Shown here: positions 20,530-32,170 of the stretch, piece after piece
How positions within the stretch are numbered: the stretch's first letter is position 1
Layout: every line of letters begins with the position of its first letter
Source of the DNA: Amborella trichopoda
Taxonomy: Eukaryota > Streptophyta > Magnoliopsida > Amborellales > Amborellaceae
Assembly (NCBI RefSeq): GCF_000471905.2
Contig: NW_006499364.1
Location: forward strand, 3,626,168-3,690,167
DNA: 64,000 nt
Direction: 5' to 3'
The notes under the pieces: model-generated
Told to the model about the DNA's origin: nothing
What the model saw: the letters and a program-made list of their open reading frames with translations, nothing else
Databases searched by the model: none
Position numbers and translations under genes: made by a program

Positions 20530-21789
20530 ATGTTGTGGTTTGAGAGAAGCGAGATGGACCACATTCGAAAAATTTCCTTCGGCCTTATTACTTTTTTCTT
20601 TCTAGCCACAGGACCACGTGAGCACCAAGGAGATCCACACAATGGTGCAACTAGGATGCTCAGACGTAGGGATACATTGTTTGCAGGTCTGTCCATGGGG
20701 ACTTTATGGGGAGAAGAGACATTTTTGAGGGATCTTATTGAAGTCCTCACCCTCGTTCGGCCTATTTGTGATTCTGAACCTGAGGATTTTGTACAGACCT
20801 CGTCATTCAGACCTGTCTGGCAATTGAGTGCCATGTCGAAGGGCATTGTTCCCACTTGGTCTGGGTTTATTTGTCTTTAGAGAGACAACCAAAGGGCCTT
20901 TGGTTGGCTCTATTTGCTGCTACACTTGGTTTGCTTTTGACAAGCAAGGTACCTCTATGGGTGCCATTCTATCCGGTCCAATCAGGGGCATTTTTTTAGC
21001 CTGTCCCGAAAGTTTAGGCCTATTAGCTAGGGCGAAATTTTGGTGAGGAGGCCTCATGGAGAGGCGTCACCCTCTTGCAGGTTTGGCACTGGCTTTGTCA
21101 GTTTCTTCGTGGGCATCTTTGGTTTGTCAGAATGACTTTATTGTTTGTTTGTTCTACTGAAGAGCTGTTTGTTGGCGCTCATCTGCATTGTGCACCAGTT
21201 GTTCCTTGGCAGGTAGGGTACCTCAGTTTATCGAGGTGACCATCTCTGGGTATAACCCGTACCCACTGATGTGCTGGTTGTTGCATAGTAGGTCCAAAGT
21301 CATGCCTGACTTAGCATTCTCAAGGTGTCTCCGGCATCTTGGAGTACATTTGTAACCTCTTAGGAATGATTCTCTTCTTCATGAGACTTGTCTTTCTTAC
21401 TTGGCGAATCTTTTGTCCTTCAAGTCCTTTTTGCAATTGGGCTCAAGTTGTCGGAGTCTTTTCCTAGAAGTTCATATTTTTTGGGTTCTAGTATTGTGAC
21501 ACCAGAGATTTTTCTTTTTTCGGATGGGCTGAAGCCACCTGTTGAGGCGAGTGCTGCATCAACCTGTTTATGGGTCCAAGCGTCCTTTACAGAACTGCAC
21601 TTGAACTTGGGAGGTGGTGTCGTAGAGACGGTTTTCACCAACTTCCTTTTATTTGGGGGCTTTTTTACCTATGACCTTTTTTACCATGTCCACCCTTATT
21701 CTTCCATTTTTACTCACGGTGCCCTTTTGGGTTTTCACCATGCTCTTGTTTTTTTTTTTCACAAAACTCTTTTGCTCATGGTTTCGTGA
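20530..21789 (+). pseudogene. ORF antisense to element B, decayed
   Basis: The plus strand is opposite to the sense of element B here. It is open for 116 codons at 20530-20880 (FFLATGPREHQ, RRRDTLFAGLS, FLRDLIEVLTLV, DSEPEDF). It continues after a shift to about 21046 (FAFDKQGTSMGA, RGIFLACPESLGLL), and again from 21388 to 21789. Element E carries the same frame at 60134-60433 with conservative replacements (RRDSLFAS, SLRDLVEVLTLV, DSEAEDF). Tat-lineage elements are known to carry antisense ORFs between pol and the 3' LTR, some with a plant mobile domain. I cannot confirm that domain here. The third part includes a repeat on TTTTTACTCACGG, so its openness is weaker evidence. Confidence 0.5.
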
Positions 21790-22254
21790 TCATACCCGTC
21801 CGTCATTTTTACTCACGGCGTTCCCTTATTAAGGTATACTCCATGCCCGTCATTTTTGTGAAGGCATATTTAAGGTCATGCCTTTGGGACTTGTGCAAAG
21901 CTTTTTTACGTCATGTGACCAGAATTGGCAGTCTGCGGAGGCCATGGAGTGAGTATAGTAGTGGTTTTTACTCGTTTTTGAGGAGATTACACGAGGCTAC
22001 CTATGAAAGATGGACGATGTATGAAAGGTGGGTGAAAACTAGTGACCCACTAGCTTACGATGGGTGTGGGTGGTGGGATGGTTCACCTTTTTGTGAGCGC
22101 GGGTGATACTCACTGGGGAATGATGAAGTGAATGGAGTCATTGGGGAGGTAGTGCACACGCATGGGTCGGTTAAGGAAGACGTGCATGACGATGCATGTA
22201 AAAAGGTGTGCGCGTGTACGCGGGGACGAGTTTATGGTCATACCTCCGGGACCT

Positions 22255-22640
22255 ATGCAAAATAGTTTATCGTCATGCGGCTAGGATATGCACTTTGATT
22301 TAGGGTCATATAGCTTGGACCGTGGTTATACAGTTTAACTAGGACCATGCGATTTAAGGTCGTGCAACTAGATCTCTGCTATAGTTTATGGTCGTATAGT
22401 TTGGACCATGGTGCTGAGCCTTTTAATGTCATGCAGCTAGGACGTGTACTATAGTATAAAGTCATATAGCTTGGACCATACAGTTTAGGGTCGTGCAGAT
22501 AGACTATAGCTATGCAATTTTAAAGTCATGCAGCTAGAACCGTGCAGTTTAAGGTCGTGCAACTAGACCTCCGCTACAATTTAAGGTCATATAGTTTGGA
22601 TCATGGTGTTTAGGGTCGTGCATCTATACCATTGTGTGGG
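22255..22640 (-). repeat. 35-bp minisatellite, inverted copy
   Basis: The reverse complement of the CATGACCTTAAACTGC unit recurs irregularly (TTTAGGGTCATATAGCTTGG, TTTAAGGTCGTGCAACTAG). It occupies the same 3'-UTR position relative to its element as the array in element A. Confidence 0.8.
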
Positions 22641-25192
22641 TCACCATGTAGGTGGAGCTCCACGGGGAATAGATCTATGGATGGCAATCTAACCCACTAG
22701 GGACAAAATCTGTAAGATCGGCAAGGGGACCTCGTTGGGGACAGAATAAATAAGTGTGAGGCACTATTGGGGGTTGCAGCAGCAAAAATGACCCTAACTC
22801 CATTGGGGATAATAAGATGTAATATGAGTATGACTCTTCTATTGGGAATGAGAAGTCATGACCTGAGTTTGAACGACCTAGGTACCACTCTCTTGGTGAT
22901 AATAGGTAAGAGTCAAGGTACCACTGTACTGGGGATAATAATAATAAGACACACATGGCTTCTACATAGGGTGTGTGATAATAGATTATTTAGAACGCAG
23001 TCGGTGTCGCGTACATCGACCATTACTTCTTTTGAGTGCTAAGCCGGCGATGAGTCTTTGAAAATGCTACCGGTGTTGAAAATGACCAACACTGCTTCTC
23101 AACAACCCAGCCGACACTAAATTTGTTAAAAACACAGTCGGCGTTGAGGACGGCCCATGCTATCACGTGAACACAGCCGACGCTAAGTTACTAAGCATAC
23201 AGTCAGTGTTCGTGTTGTTGAAACACAACCGGTACTAAGCATTGGCGAACATAGCCAGTGGTTAGTGTTGGTAGACATTGCCGGCCCTAGACTTTTTAAA
23301 TACACGGTCGGCGTTAAATATGGATTAATATTCGGGCCATAACCCGAGCCCGACCTGATCCTGGTTTTGTTGCGTGGCATTTTAATGAGGTGGGAATGAG
23401 ACTTTACTCGGGCCTCGGGTCAAAACCCGACCTGGTCTGGCCCATCCACGTTTGGCCTTCCTAGACATGGTTGGAATTCCCCGTTTGTTAGGGACATTTT
23501 GAGGGAAACCTCTGCTATATAAAGGCGGTAAAACCCCATTTTTTCCATTTTTCATAGGAGGTTAAAAAAAATTTGGGGTAAAGCTTTTTAGAGGTGAGAA
23601 GCAGGCAACCAGGGATTCCGAACGAGGGTTTGCAGGAGTTTTGCCGGTAAACAGGGAAGGTTCCGACAATTCTAATAGGAATTTTGTCAGAATTTGTGAA
23701 GTTACAGGGACTTGCAGTGGGCACAACGAAGCAATTGGGGAGTTTTTTTGTGGTTTTCGAGAGTAGAAGAGGTGAAGGAAGAAGGAGACAAGAGTCACAA
23801 CAACGGGTTGTGCGGGGCTTTCCGCCGGCTCTAGCGGTTTTCCAACAGGAGAACGTGGTTTTTCCTGCAAGTTGGGGGAGTTGCAGAGATTTTTTAGCGG
23901 TTTTGGTGACCTTTCAGCCAAGACACAGGCAGGAATGTCTCATAGTGGGTCTTCGGTGGAAGATCAAAGGGCATAGGGAAAACGGACCGTCGCTGAAGCT
24001 GGACGGTTGCAGGGAAGGTGACAGTTGTCATTCAGAAATCGTGCAATCCTCAGGGAGGTGAAAATTCTTAGGCCTAGAAAATGAGGAGTCATGAAAAATG
24101 AGCAGTCATCGAGAGGTGAATAGTCATAGCATAGCTGGCATTGACTTAAGCTATACAGCCGACATTGGGTTTGTTAAGAACACAATCAGCACTGGGCACA
24201 GCCGACGCTAACACAACTTACCTGACATAGCCGACGTCGACACAGCTGACGCTGACCCTCAAAAGGCAATCGACATTGGGGGGTTATAAGCAAAGCTAAC
24301 ACTTAGCCTTTAGAAGACATAACCGACGCTGGGAGTTAACCACGCAGCCGACACTAGCCATTGGAAGACACAGTCGGCGCTAGTTTTGAACAACACTTAT
24401 GAGTGCATGGTCAACATCATGATGCACATGGTGTTGCTCTTGTGCAGCAATGGGTCGTATGTGGGCATTGTTGCGTACGGGGATGAGCCATGTGCAGCAA
24501 TGTTCACTCACAGCGCCGACTTGGGTAGGCAAAGGGTGGTGACCAGTGGTAAGGCCTGATTTGTGATGCCTGTTGGGAGCCAAGTCCTCCAGCACAATAG
24601 TGAAGTACATGTTGTTCTCTGGAAGGGCATCCATTATGAATAGGGTATGCTCTCCATCATAAGCCAGTTCCTTACCAGATAAGTTTGCTTTGTATGTTTG
24701 GTGTACTCGTCAGATGAATTGAAGCTAACTCAGAAATGGTTGGGTCCTTCTTTTAGCTTGTAATCGTCCTCCTATGGTGGCACTTGTCAGATGAATTGAA
24801 GTTGACTCTCCAAGTGGTTATGCTTCTTCTTCATGATGAGGGTGCTTCTTTGGTGGATTTGCTTCTTCTAGGAGAGCAATTCTTTCGTGGGTTTGCTTCT
24901 TCTGAGAGAGCAATTCTTCAGGGGGTTTGCTTCTTCTTCATGAGGAGAGGAATTATTTTGGCATGTAACCATCCTCTTATCCTCAGATGCAAGAGTGAAA
25001 CTACAGATTTTGGTTTGTAACCGTCCTCTTTTCCTCAGATGCAAGAGACTTGTAACCTCCCTAATAACGGGCTTTTGGCTTGTAAATCGTAACTCGTTTT
25101 TATAGCTATAAAGAGTTAAACCTTGTTTCGACTGTCTTGCCTGCTATGCATTGAGTCTCTTTTCTTGAATATGCATTACATATAGTATTTCT

Positions 25193-26122
25193 TTAATTAT
25201 CGCCTTGTGATAGGGGGCATGCCTCCTCTTCATCAGGATGTGTTAATATGTAAGCTCCATTTGGCAAGACCTTTTTTACTATAAAGGGACCCTCCCACTT
25301 GGGTTCAAACTTCCCTTTACGATGCCCATGCATAACAATCGGCCTTTTAATGGCTAGAACTAGATCCCCACGAGTGAATGAGTGGACCTGGATTGACTTA
25401 TCAAACACCCTCTTCATTCTCCCTTGGTTGAGTTCAAAGTTCTTCTGAGCCTCTAGCCTCTTTTCATCGAGCGCATCCAATTCTTGATATTGAATTTTGA
25501 CTCTCTCATCTTCGATTAGTCCTCGATGTATAGCGACACATAATGAAGGAATCTGAATTTGGAGGGGTAAAACTGCTTCACACCCATAGACCAGAGAGTA
25601 AGGAGTGGAATCAATAGCATTTCATGTAGTAATCCGATAAGCCCATAGTGCTTCTGGAAGATTCTCGTGCCAATTCTTTTGTGTCTTGGATACTGACTTT
25701 CTTAAAACATTGTACAGAGTCTTATTGAAGGCCTCAGCCATGCCATTCGCCCGAGGGTGGTAGATAGTCGAGTACCTCCATTCGAAGCTGAACTGGTTAA
25801 CTAATTAATCAATGTGGCGACTCCTAAATTGACGACGGTTGTCAGATATAATCCGGTCGGGTACTCCGAACCGATATATGATGTGATGTCAAACGAAGTT
25901 CGCCACTGTTGTCCTAGGAACTTGCTTAAGGGGGACCACTTCAGCACACTTAGAGAAATAATCTGTTGCAGCTAGAATAAAGACATGGCCCATTGCTGAA
26001 GGAGGGTTAATAGGTTGTACAATGTCCATACCCCATTGTGAAAAGGCCATGATGCTACTATAGGGTGTAAGGACTCTGGAGGTTGGTGAACAAGACTTGA
26101 ATGTACTTGGCACACCTGACAC
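25193..26122 (-). pseudogene. pol: integrase of element B
   Basis: The core starts at FSQWGMDIVQPI (first catalytic Asp), where Q replaces the G seen in element A. It continues through the HVFILAATDYFSKCAEVVPL region. The middle is broken by stops and shifts, but the phrases around the second Asp and the Glu can be followed on the minus strand at about 25700-25850. The last 95 codons (25480-25193) are open and carry the C-terminal region: FELNQGRMKRVFDKSIQVHS, TRGDLVLAIKRP, GKFEPKWEGPFIV and GAYILTHPDEEE. This end is better preserved than in element A, where the motif before KFE is partly deleted. Confidence 0.85.
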
Positions 26123-27060
26123 TTCTTAGCGTAGTTCAAGGAATCGGCAATCATCGAAGGCCAATAATACCCCAATCTGCATATCCATTCATAGAGATTA
26201 GAACTGGACTGGTGTAGTCCACAAATTCTTGAGAGTACCTTTTCGAATATCTTATTTGCCTCTTGCACGTCGACGCATCTAAGAAGAATGCCATCAAATG
26301 ACCGTCTGAACAGGGCATCTCCTTCAAGGAGAGTGTACTTGGTAGACATTCGACGTACGCTATTGCATTAGGCACGATCATTCGGGAGACTGCCATATTT
26401 TAGAAAACTAGTGATGGGCTCTCTCCAATCTTCTACCTGTTCAATTTCTGCGCATATTGGGTCAAAGAACTCCGGTTGCTGGTTTTGAACCTTAGTTTCT
26501 TGAGTCCTTATCCTTTCTTGTTCAGCCTTGATTACTTCTTTAGCTGATAGAAGTGCTCCAAATGGATAAGGAGGGCACTCGAGAAAGATATTTCTCTTAT
26601 CATCCACGTCTACCTCGGTTCTTAGTTCAATGTGTCTCCATTCTTCCACCCAAACAAGCATGGGTCCTAATGAGGACAATTGAATTGTAGCGTCGAGTTT
26701 TGCAAGTGTGCCATCTTGCGAGTTTAACCTCCTGGGGATGTGACTCAAGGATACGTCCTCCAATTGGGCCATTTTTTATTTTTCAATATCGTGAAAAGGC
26801 TTAAGAGTGTCTTTCCTCACGTCATAGATCCCATCGAGCTGTCGGATAATCAACTCAGAGTCACCATAGATCTTGAGCTGCTCCAACTCTAGGTCGAAGG
26901 CTATCTCCAACCCGATTATAAGGGCCAGATATTCTGCCTCATTATGAGAACCGGCCTGAGCAAGAGAGAGAAAGTGGCAGTACACCTCCTCTCGGAGTCA
27001 GGAATACTACTCTAGTGCCTCCTTTACCTGATTGGAAAGGTCCGTCGAAGTATAATTCCT
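26123..27060 (-). pseudogene. pol: second RNase H, linker and zinc finger of element B
   Basis: The archaeal-type RNase H shows YFDGPF near 27050, then EAEYLALIIGLE and GDSELIIRQLDG (Asp, Glu and Asp positions) with a shift between the first two. The linker at 26772-26368 is open for 134 codons and shares the FFDPICAEIEQVEDWREP phrase with element A. The zinc finger follows with HQSSSNLYEWI, GYYWPSM and the cysteine pair KCQVCQVH, which is intact here. There is a stop at the end of the RNase H helix near 26773 and a shift near 26390. Confidence 0.85.
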
Positions 27061-27893
27061 ACGCATGAGCAAGGTCAGCACAAAACACTTCTCCATCAAG
27101 GAGGTCACTCGATAACGGAGATTCCACCAGTAAGGGGTGTGCTACGAGAAAATCATCCAAGGCCTGGCCTTTGATGGCTTCATGTGGGACATACATGATG
27201 TCGAATTCCATCAGTAATAATGCCCACTTAGCAAGGCGTCTTGACATGCATGAGCGTGTCATGAGAAATTTTACAAGATCTGCTTTGATATAAGTTTCAC
27301 TTCATGACCAAGCAAGTAGTGGCAAAGTTTTTGTACTGCGAAGATCAGAGCAAGGCACATCTTTTCTACAAGGGGATAATTCCTCTCAGCCCCTTACATC
27401 CTGCAGTTGAGTTAATATAGTTTTTTTTCTTTTCCCTCGTCATTGTTCTGCATCAACAATGCCTGAAGGGACTCGTCCAAAGCGGTCACGTACATGATGA
27501 GGGGTCTTCCCAACACTGGTGTAGAAAGTATTTGAGGATTGAGCAAATACTGCTTGATGTCATCAAGGGCTACTTGACATTCTTCTTCCCAAATGAATGG
27601 GGTATCTTTCTTTAATAGGTTCGTAAAAGGTTTACATTGACCTACGAGATTTGAGATGAACCTGCAGAGGTACTCTAGCTGCCCTTGAAGAGAGCGCAGT
27701 TCTCACAATGTAGTTGGTGACGGCATTTCTTAGATCGCCTTGATCTTGACTGGCTCTACTTCAAGCCCTTGATGTCTGATAATGAACCCCAAGAATTTTC
27801 TCAAACACATGCCAAAAGAGCATTTTAGCGAGTTCATTTTAAGTTGATGAAGGCATAATCGCTTGAATACCTTTTCAAGGTCTCTCATATGAG
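27061..27893 (-). pseudogene. pol: end of RT and gypsy RNase H of element B
   Basis: From 27893 leftwards the minus strand reads HMRDLEKVFKRL, MNSLKCSFG, FLGFIIRHQG and PVKIKAI, the thumb end of a gypsy reverse transcriptase. The gypsy RNase H follows and ends with RRLAKWALLLMEFDIMYVP and GQALDDFLVAHP. Stops and shifts lie between. The first residues of the open frame come from the LTR end fused at 27894, so the catalytic half of RT is missing here. Confidence 0.8.
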
Positions 27894-29275
27894 TGGTTAG
27901 GTGCCTCGATCTCACCCTCCTGATCTAGGTGATCTGGCGGCACGTGTCTCGGGTTCGTAGTGAACCCGAGATTTGAGATCGCTCTCTCAGAACCTTGCAC
28001 GAGAGTAAGAGGAGGTATACTAACCAATGAGAGAGGAATTTTAGGTGGGTTCGGGAATTACTCGGGCTGGCTTGCATGGGTGCCCTCTTAGATCATGAAG
28101 AAAGCCTCTCAGTTGCTTGAGCTGGTTCAGAATCACCTCCCTTGACCTGTAATCCTCTTTTTTTATCTGTACAACACTTCTATGGTTAATTTGTAAGACA
28201 AGTGGGTCGAAGGGACCCACCCTTGTCTTAGGGCATTGCACATTCACATGAGAAGGTGATGAAGTGCAAAGTTTGGTGAAAGATAGAAAAGAGAAGAGAG
28301 CTTGACATGGGGGTGAGACTAGCATGACAACAAGAAATTACAGACTCGGAGTGGTAGCAAGACGGGCATGGTTCTCAGGACCAACACGGCGGCAATACTA
28401 CTCGAAACCGAGATTGGCACGACGGTGATAGGATTGGTCTACCCTGAATCAAGTGAGAGAAGAAAGAGGTGAAGAGGAAAGAACGAGACGACAAAGAGAA
28501 GGGGAAGATCGGACGTCAATAGGCATCGCGGTGGGTAATGCAAGGAGATGGCGCATACCTCGTGAGCAACGCTAGCTCCTAACGAGGCACACGACGATAG
28601 TTTCTCCTATGTCACACGATGATATGCATGGGACACATGGAGAATGGCAACGAGCACCGGGCACGGGGAGGAGGCTCATGGATGGTGATAGGTGTTGCCA
28701 AAGCCCCTAGCGGGAGGTGATAGGTATCACAGTATTCGTTAGACGCGCAGTAGAGGAAGGCCCCTGTGGGCAGAAACAAGCTTTGTTGTCTGGGTTCTTT
28801 GTCGAGACGTCACAGCTATGTTTGTGGGCAGCGATAGGCAGCGCCGTCTACAGATTTCACTGGAGGAAAGAGATAGACGAATAGAAGGGGAGGGGGACTC
28901 GTGCATGGTACTGTCATCGTCATGCATGCCTTGTGAGACCGAGGGAGAGGCATGCATGACACTTCCATTGCCGTGCACGACCTCTACAAGAAACTCAGAT
29001 GAAGAAGAGGGAGAAGAGAGGAGAGAAGAGAGAGAATAAGAAAAGAAAAAGAGAGAGAAGGTTTACCTCAACCCTAGGGGTACCGGTCAAAAATTTCTCT
29101 CATCTCACTCTCTCTCTCAAATGTGACACCACAATGATAAGAAAGAGAAACTTGTAGTAAGTGAAAACTCTCTCTCATATGTGTATGCCTCTACCTCTTC
29201 TCCTTTTTCTCTCCATACAATGATGGTACGTATATATAGAAGTATGCCCCAAACATGGGTTGATGATCAAAACTA
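27894..29275 (-). mobile_element. LTR fragment inside RT of element B
   Basis: The sequence from TGGTTAGGTGCC at 27894 to about 29275 matches the R-U5 part and TATA region (near 29235) of the family LTRs on the minus strand. The U3 half is missing. Its 3' terminus is fused directly to RT coding sequence, so it either inserted there or was joined by deletion. The splice-donor-like motif is present near 29064-29092. Confidence 0.8.
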
Positions 29276-29283
29276 AATTTTGC

Positions 29284-29640
29284 CTTCAAAGGCTCCCTCG
29301 ATTGTTAAAGAAATCGCGTGCTTTGAGAATGAGGATGACATGTCGATTCTTGAATGCAACATCAGCAATTTCTAAAGCTTGATTATTGTGGCTCGTGAGG
29401 TGGGAAAGGACCCATTTTCATCTCAGTAGGTGCATGGGGAATATCCTCCTTTGGTTAGAAAGTTTGCACTCCTCCAGGCAGTAGCTTTGAAAGACAGGAT
29501 TAAGTGGGCGGAATAGGACCATTATAGGCCTAGCTTTGAGATTTGAGCATACATTTCTATTCGTAGCTCTTTGTACCCAAATAGCGATAGAATCATCCCT
29601 TTTGCCTTTTTGCTGATATATGTAACCATCTATGATTGAT
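29284..29640 (+). pseudogene. unidentified coding relic, forward strand
   Basis: One plus-strand frame reads like a real protein interrupted by about four stops: FENEDDMSILECNISNF, VHGEYPPLVRKFALLQAVAL, DRIKWAE and DHYRPSFEI. The minus strand is less protein-like. It lies between the reverse LTR fragment and reverse protease sequence and has the opposite orientation to both. I do not recognise the family. It may be a piece of another retroelement polyprotein or a captured host fragment. Confidence 0.4.
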
Positions 29641-29902
29641 GAATGAAATGACTATTTTCTCTTCCCTGTGCATGGCATGTCTTTTGATCCCTCTTTTTCT
29701 TCTTCATTTCATTGCTTCCACCCTTTCATGATTTGAGATGAGAAAGAGTAGCCTACTTCTTGCTTCATCTTGTGGCAGCCTGCTGTGGCTTCAATGACTT
29801 GAATGGGGGAGCAGTTGCCCACCCACCCCTGAGTGTTTGATTGGAGAGGGGTTAATAATTCATGGTTCTCATGATTCGATGAGCCTGCTCGCTGTAAATG
29901 CT
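29641..29902. other. unassigned spacer
   Basis: About 260 bp with no gene, repeat or LTR homology that I can see. Confidence 0.5.
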
Positions 29903-31303
29903 CTAGTCTGAGGGAGTTTTGGCTCCCATTCGAGTTGCATTGATCTTGAGCTCGTCAGGGACAAACTCCTTTAAGTGCTTTGAAGCGCTGCGCATGATCT
30001 CCAATTGGCTTTGGAGATTACGAACCTCGCTTCTCAGATCTGCCATGTCCTGAGAGCCAGAGGGATGACTATTGTCTGTTTGAACTTCTTCAACAACCCC
30101 CGAGAAGCGTAGGACCTTCTTTTGGCTATCATTGTTCTCCTTGTTCAAGGAGGACGGAATTGGAGCACCTTCCATGGTAGTTGGTGCACCAGTTCTACAT
30201 CTAGGAGAGTGATGGGAACATGCAGAACCTTTTGCTGGTTTGATGTATAGGTGACCCTTGGTACAGGAAGGTCCACCTCTAAGGCTCAGGGGCTACTTCT
30301 GTCTCATCATTTTGTTCTGGCGAATAAGAAGTAGAGGGAGAAGTTTCATCTTCGGTAGAGGATACCATGACCTTGAAGAGGTGGCAAGGTATACTTGGGT
30401 GAATAGGGGTCTAAGGGAGGATCTTGCCTTTTCTTTCCTCTTTCATTTGCCCCAGGTCCTCAGCTTCATCATGAGAAGAAGGTCATGTCTCTCTCACAAA
30501 CTTTCGACATAATCTTTTAGCTTTTATGATGCTGGAAGATCTGTGAAATAGTACTTGGTGTCGGCGTAGTGGGTTTCAGCTAAGGGGAACGGTCTTTTGT
30601 CAGCTTAGACCATGTGTTGCCTTCCATCACGTTTGTACTTGAAACATTGGTTGAGCATGGAAGGAACCACCCCTTGACCGTGAAGCTCAGGACGAGCAAG
30701 CATGATGTTGTAAGAGGTATCGGTGTCGATTACATGGAACTGAGCGCAATTGTTGAGATCACCGATCTTGAGGCGAAGATGCACTGTGTCGTCTGGCTTT
30801 TCCCCTGATTGGTTGAACCCTTGCATGATGATGTGGGTAGGAGTGAGGTCGTCAGACCCTAATCCCTGTTGGGTGAGAATCCTTTTTCAGATCAGGTTAA
30901 CTGCTGACCCTCCTTCCAGAATGATCCGATTGAGAGGGTAGGCGTGCAGTTCATCATTCACGAATAGAGGGCGATTGTGGAATTTGCCTCCCAATTGAAA
31001 GTCATCTTCAGAAAAGGAGATTGCCAAGCACCCACTCAGGATGGCTGGGTCAACCTCAACAGGTTCCACCTCAGTCTCATACACCTCTAGGTTAGAAAGA
31101 GCTTGGATCAGAGCCATACAATAGTCTTTATACATCAGAAGGGCATCATAGATACTTAAAAGGGTTGGAAGCTTTCTCAAGTGCCCAATTACATCGTACT
31201 TCACTTTATCCTCATTAGTATTTTGTGTTCCTGATCCAGTCACTTGCGTAGGTGGTAGGGTAGGCTTAGGAATAGGCTTTGGTTGAGTTCTGGTTTGTGA
31301 CAC
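29903..31303 (-). pseudogene. pol: protease region, probably of element B
   Basis: The first open piece (31303-30887) leads from a Pro/Thr-rich linker into FSEDDFQLGGKFHNRPLFV and the active-site region ILEGGSAVNLI. The usual aspartate of the D-[ST/G]-G motif reads Glu (GAA). A second piece (30826-30605) has FHVIDTDTSYNIMLARPELH and VVPSMLNQCFKYKRDG, the flap and C-terminal half of a retroviral-type aspartic protease, which would mature the polyprotein. After more stops a linker (30175-29903) with a predicted helix (MADLRSEVRNLQSQLEIMR) ends the recognisable sequence. RT should follow and does not. Confidence 0.75.
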
Positions 31304-32170
31304 TAGCTAACTTTGTTCAGCCGGTACAATCTTGGTTGATGGGGTAGTAATAGGTATTTGTACTAGGGATGCAGAGGTTTGAGGTTTAGGCTTAGGGGAA
31401 AGTGAAGGATCAGGAAATTTGAGGATCTTGATCTTTTGAGGTGTGGGTTGTAGCTTCTTTCCCTATATTAATTTCATTTGCCCCGTGCTTGTTGGTACTT
31501 CCAAGATCTGCACCATGTGGGAGGCTTCTTTAGAAGAGGAGGTCGAGGATGACTCGGCCTTTGCTCAGGTTGACAGGGCGTCGGTGACTATTGAGAGTAG
31601 TGCCACCTGGGCCAGCATTTCTTTGAGGTGCTCTTTCTGCATCATGGTGAGGCTGGTACCTCCGAACTCTCTGTTTAGAGTGTCAAAATCTAGGTATCAT
31701 CGAGTGGTACCTGTGGAAGGAATAGAGGAGATGAAAAGAGAAGGAGAATTAGAATGTTTTGGGCAGCTTTTTATGTCGTCACTGGAATTGAACGTTTACA
31801 GGGGGTATTTAAGGTCATGCCCTGGCTTTGACCATCGTGGGGTGCTTTTAACGTCGCCACCCATTTTGGCCGACTCTTGAGATATTGATAACTCAGGGTC
31901 GTTTGCCTGATTGGATGATAAGATGAGGCGAGCTGTGCTTGGGATGAAGTCCAGTAAGGTGGCCAGCGGAGGAAGGGGCTTAAGGAATTCTCCCTCGACT
32001 GGTGGTTGAGGAAGATGATTCCTTCGGTGGGCAGACCTAAGTGCTCACCATCTCCTTCGGGATCCCTGAGGGGGTGCTTGGATCGCCCAATCAAGTTGAT
32101 AAGTGGCCCTAGCTTGGTAAACTGCCTCACATTTTAGGGATTTAAGCCTACTTCGCCCATGGTAGACTTC
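31304..32170 (-). pseudogene. gag-protease linker
   Basis: The minus strand continues from gag to protease through a Pro/Ser/Arg-rich linker (for example LGPLINLIGRSKHPLRDPEG at about 32110). Element D2 has the counterpart at 51541-51800. Then comes a helical stretch (MMQKEHLKEMLAQVA near 31640). Frames shift repeatedly and no catalytic domain is expected here. Confidence 0.55.

Larger units (their letters stand above)
20516..25192 (-). other. 3' UTR of element B
   Basis: The 4.7 kb between integrase and the 3' LTR holds no sense gene. Next to integrase, 24390-25080 matches element A 3' UTR, including a short repeated phrase on GCATCTGAGGATAAGAGGA. Then come hairpin-type repeats (24150-24390 and 22960-23320), a TATA-like site near 23520, 35-bp minisatellite units (22255-22640) and an antisense open frame (20530-21789) next to the LTR. 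Confidence 0.75.
17613..27893 (-). mobile_element. Tat-type element B, 3' LTR to RT
   Basis: On the minus strand from right to left the order is end of RT, gypsy RNase H, second RNase H, integrase zinc finger and core, 3' UTR and LTR. It is the mirror image of element A at 1-11961 with the same domain order. RT is broken at 27893 by another LTR fragment. The protease and gag at 29903-34816 lie on the same strand and are probably its missing 5' part. Confidence 0.8.
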
